Assembly (NCBI GenBank): GCA_029335935.2
Contig: JARJMV020000294.1
Coordinates: 1 to 5,777 of the forward strand
DNA: 5,777 nucleotides
Direction: 5' to 3'
Source: a bacterium
GTDB lineage: Bacteria; Armatimonadota; Fimbriimonadia; Fimbriimonadales; GBS-DC
Numbering within the stretch: the stretch's first letter is position 1; every line of letters begins with the position of its first letter. Shown in pieces: positions 4,688-5,777 of this stretch. A model generated the notes under the pieces. The model was not told where the DNA came from and ran no database searches. It saw only the letters and a program-made list of their open reading frames with translations. A program made the position numbers and the translations under genes.

Positions 4688-5777
4688 CGTCTGCGCAGTG
4701 TAATCTCGGTTGCGCGGCAACGCGCCCATTCGGGGCGGTTGGCGTCGGGCATCAGGGTCGCCTCGCGCGGTTGCACAATCTGCCAGCGGTGCACACCGCC
4801 CGGTAAAAAGAGATAGGCGTTAGTGAACGGCAGCGTGGCGCGCAGCGTGTCGGGTTCTGTGAGGCTCTCGCGCACGCCACGCAGAAAGTCGTCCGGCTCC
4901 ACGCCGCCTGCGCACAGCATCGCGCGCCCGAAACGCGCACTGCCGTACACACGGTCGATATACAGCGCGAGCGAGAGGTACTCTTCGTAGCCATCGCGCC
5001 GGCGTGAGCGCCAACGCTGGAGGTTCAGCCCCTCACGCGCGATTCGCGTCACTAACGGCGACACCGCGCGGTTCACATACGCCTCCAACGCTTGCAGCGG
5101 CGCGCCCATCAGCAACTCATCGGCTTGCCCACCCCGCCGCGCCTCATCCAGCAAGTAGTGAATGAACCACCGCTCGCCCAAGTCGCCGTTCGCCCAAGGC
5201 TCTGGCTCTATGTACGAGTTAATGGGTGGCAGTATCCAATGCCCATACTCATGCGTCAACTCGCGCACCCACTCTTGAGGGGGCACGCGCTCGCTCAAAT
5301 CGTAGAGATACATCAGGTTTTGCTGCTGCTCCGCGCCTGCCTTCCCCTCGGTCATCAAAAACACGCGTAAAAGGCGATTGTAGCGATACGGGTGGTCTAA
5401 GCGCAGTCGTGTACGCGCGAGATCGTAGCAGTGGAGCAGGAATCGGCAGGCGCGCTCAGCGTAAGGGTAGAGCGCACTTCGCTGGGCATAGACCTCGAAC
5501 AGCACAGTTTCGCGCTCGGTCTCCAACACGCCCTGCACGCGATAGGCGAACGCCGCCTTGTGCAGCGGGTCTTCCACAGGCATGGGCAACGGGCTTGGCG
5601 AGCCTACTACACGATAACGCACGCTATAAGTATATCCGCTCGCACACAGTATCGCAGCAGGGATCTCCCTCTCACACACGAACTTTTGGGCTATGCGACT
5701 GGCGTGGACAACCTTTACGCTCAATAAGCGGTTCCCGCTCACGATTAGTCGGGGTACGACGGCGCAGACCGTGAATG
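4684..5777 (-). CDS. HExxH metallopeptidase-like protein, 5' end outside the window
   Basis: This is a putative zinc metallopeptidase of no family I can name. Numbering from the GTG at 5742 (352 residues), the motif ELTHEYGHWI carries the zinc ligands His164 and His168 and the catalytic Glu165. Glu190 in NGDLGERWFIHYLLDE is a likely third ligand, spaced as in gluzincins. An N-terminal beta-rich part (about 1-80) precedes a helical catalytic core (about 85-290). A shorter C-terminal part (FTNAYLFLPGGVHRWQIV, 306-323) looks beta-rich. That GTG has no Shine-Dalgarno sequence. The frame stays open to the window edge, reading TVCAVVPRLIVSGNRLLSV across it, which looks like the end of a signal peptide followed by a beta-hairpin. 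I therefore treat it as 5'-partial, and export is likely but unproven. The TAA stop overlaps the TAG of the convergent zinc-ribbon gene. Substrate unknown. Confidence 0.75.
   Translation of the reverse strand, partial: FTVCAVVPRLIVSGNRLLSVKVVHASRIAQKFVCEREIPAAILCASGYTYSVRYRVVGSPSPLPMPVEDPLHKAAFAYRVQGVLETERETVLFEVYAQRSALYPYAERACRFLLHCYDLARTRLRLDHPYRYNRLLRVFLMTEGKAGAEQQQNLMYLYDLSERVPPQEWVRELTHEYGHWILPPINSYIEPEPWANGDLGERWFIHYLLDEARRGGQADELLMGAPLQALEAYVNRAVSPLVTRIAREGLNLQRWRSRRRDGYEEYLSLALYIDRVYGSARFGRAMLCAGGVEPDDFLRGVRESLTEPDTLRATLPFTNAYLFLPGGVHRWQIVQPREATLMPDANRPEWARCRATEITLRRR

Noticed and set aside
1..5777. Defence system, mobile element or CRISPR array
   Set aside because: No transposase, integrase, nuclease, regularly spaced repeats, tRNA-associated att site or toxin-antitoxin pair can be recognised. 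All five genes look chromosomal and share similar composition.

Overview
The window is GC-rich bacterial chromosome carrying five protein genes and no RNA gene, insertion sequence, CRISPR array or phage gene that I can support. The source organism cannot be fixed from the sequence. A cyanobacterial-like ClpS, a K+-independent membrane pyrophosphatase and a mix of leaderless and Shine-Dalgarno starts fit a non-proteobacterial lineage. Armatimonadota or a neighbouring phylum is my low-confidence guess from the general look of the proteins.

Layout: 1-196 is non-coding and unusually rich in perfect inverted repeats. 197-2755 (minus) is hppA, a full-length H+-pumping membrane pyrophosphatase with a signal-peptide-like N-terminal extension. 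2756-2885 is a divergent promoter region, with a good -35/-10 pair for hppA and a consensus -10 placed so close to the clpS start that clpS is probably translated from a leaderless mRNA. Then come three plus-strand genes with gaps of 70-73 nt: clpS (2886-3170, protease adaptor), a TetR-family regulator (3241-3876), and a 245-residue protein (3950-4687) with two membrane helices, two tandem zinc ribbons and a C-terminal domain that aligns without gaps to the C-terminal domain of ribosomal protein L7/L12. A convergent gene (4684-5777, minus) encodes an HEYGH metallopeptidase-like protein. Its reading frame is still open at the window edge, and its stop codon overlaps that of the zinc-ribbon gene.

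Functionally this looks like ordinary housekeeping and accessory sequence: energy conservation from pyrophosphate, N-degron proteolysis, an acyl-CoA-type TetR regulator, and two poorly characterised proteins. No multi-gene novel system is evident. The observations most worth following are the membrane/zinc-ribbon/L7/L12-like domain combination, the altered substrate pocket and leaderless start of ClpS, and the folded repeat block downstream of hppA.
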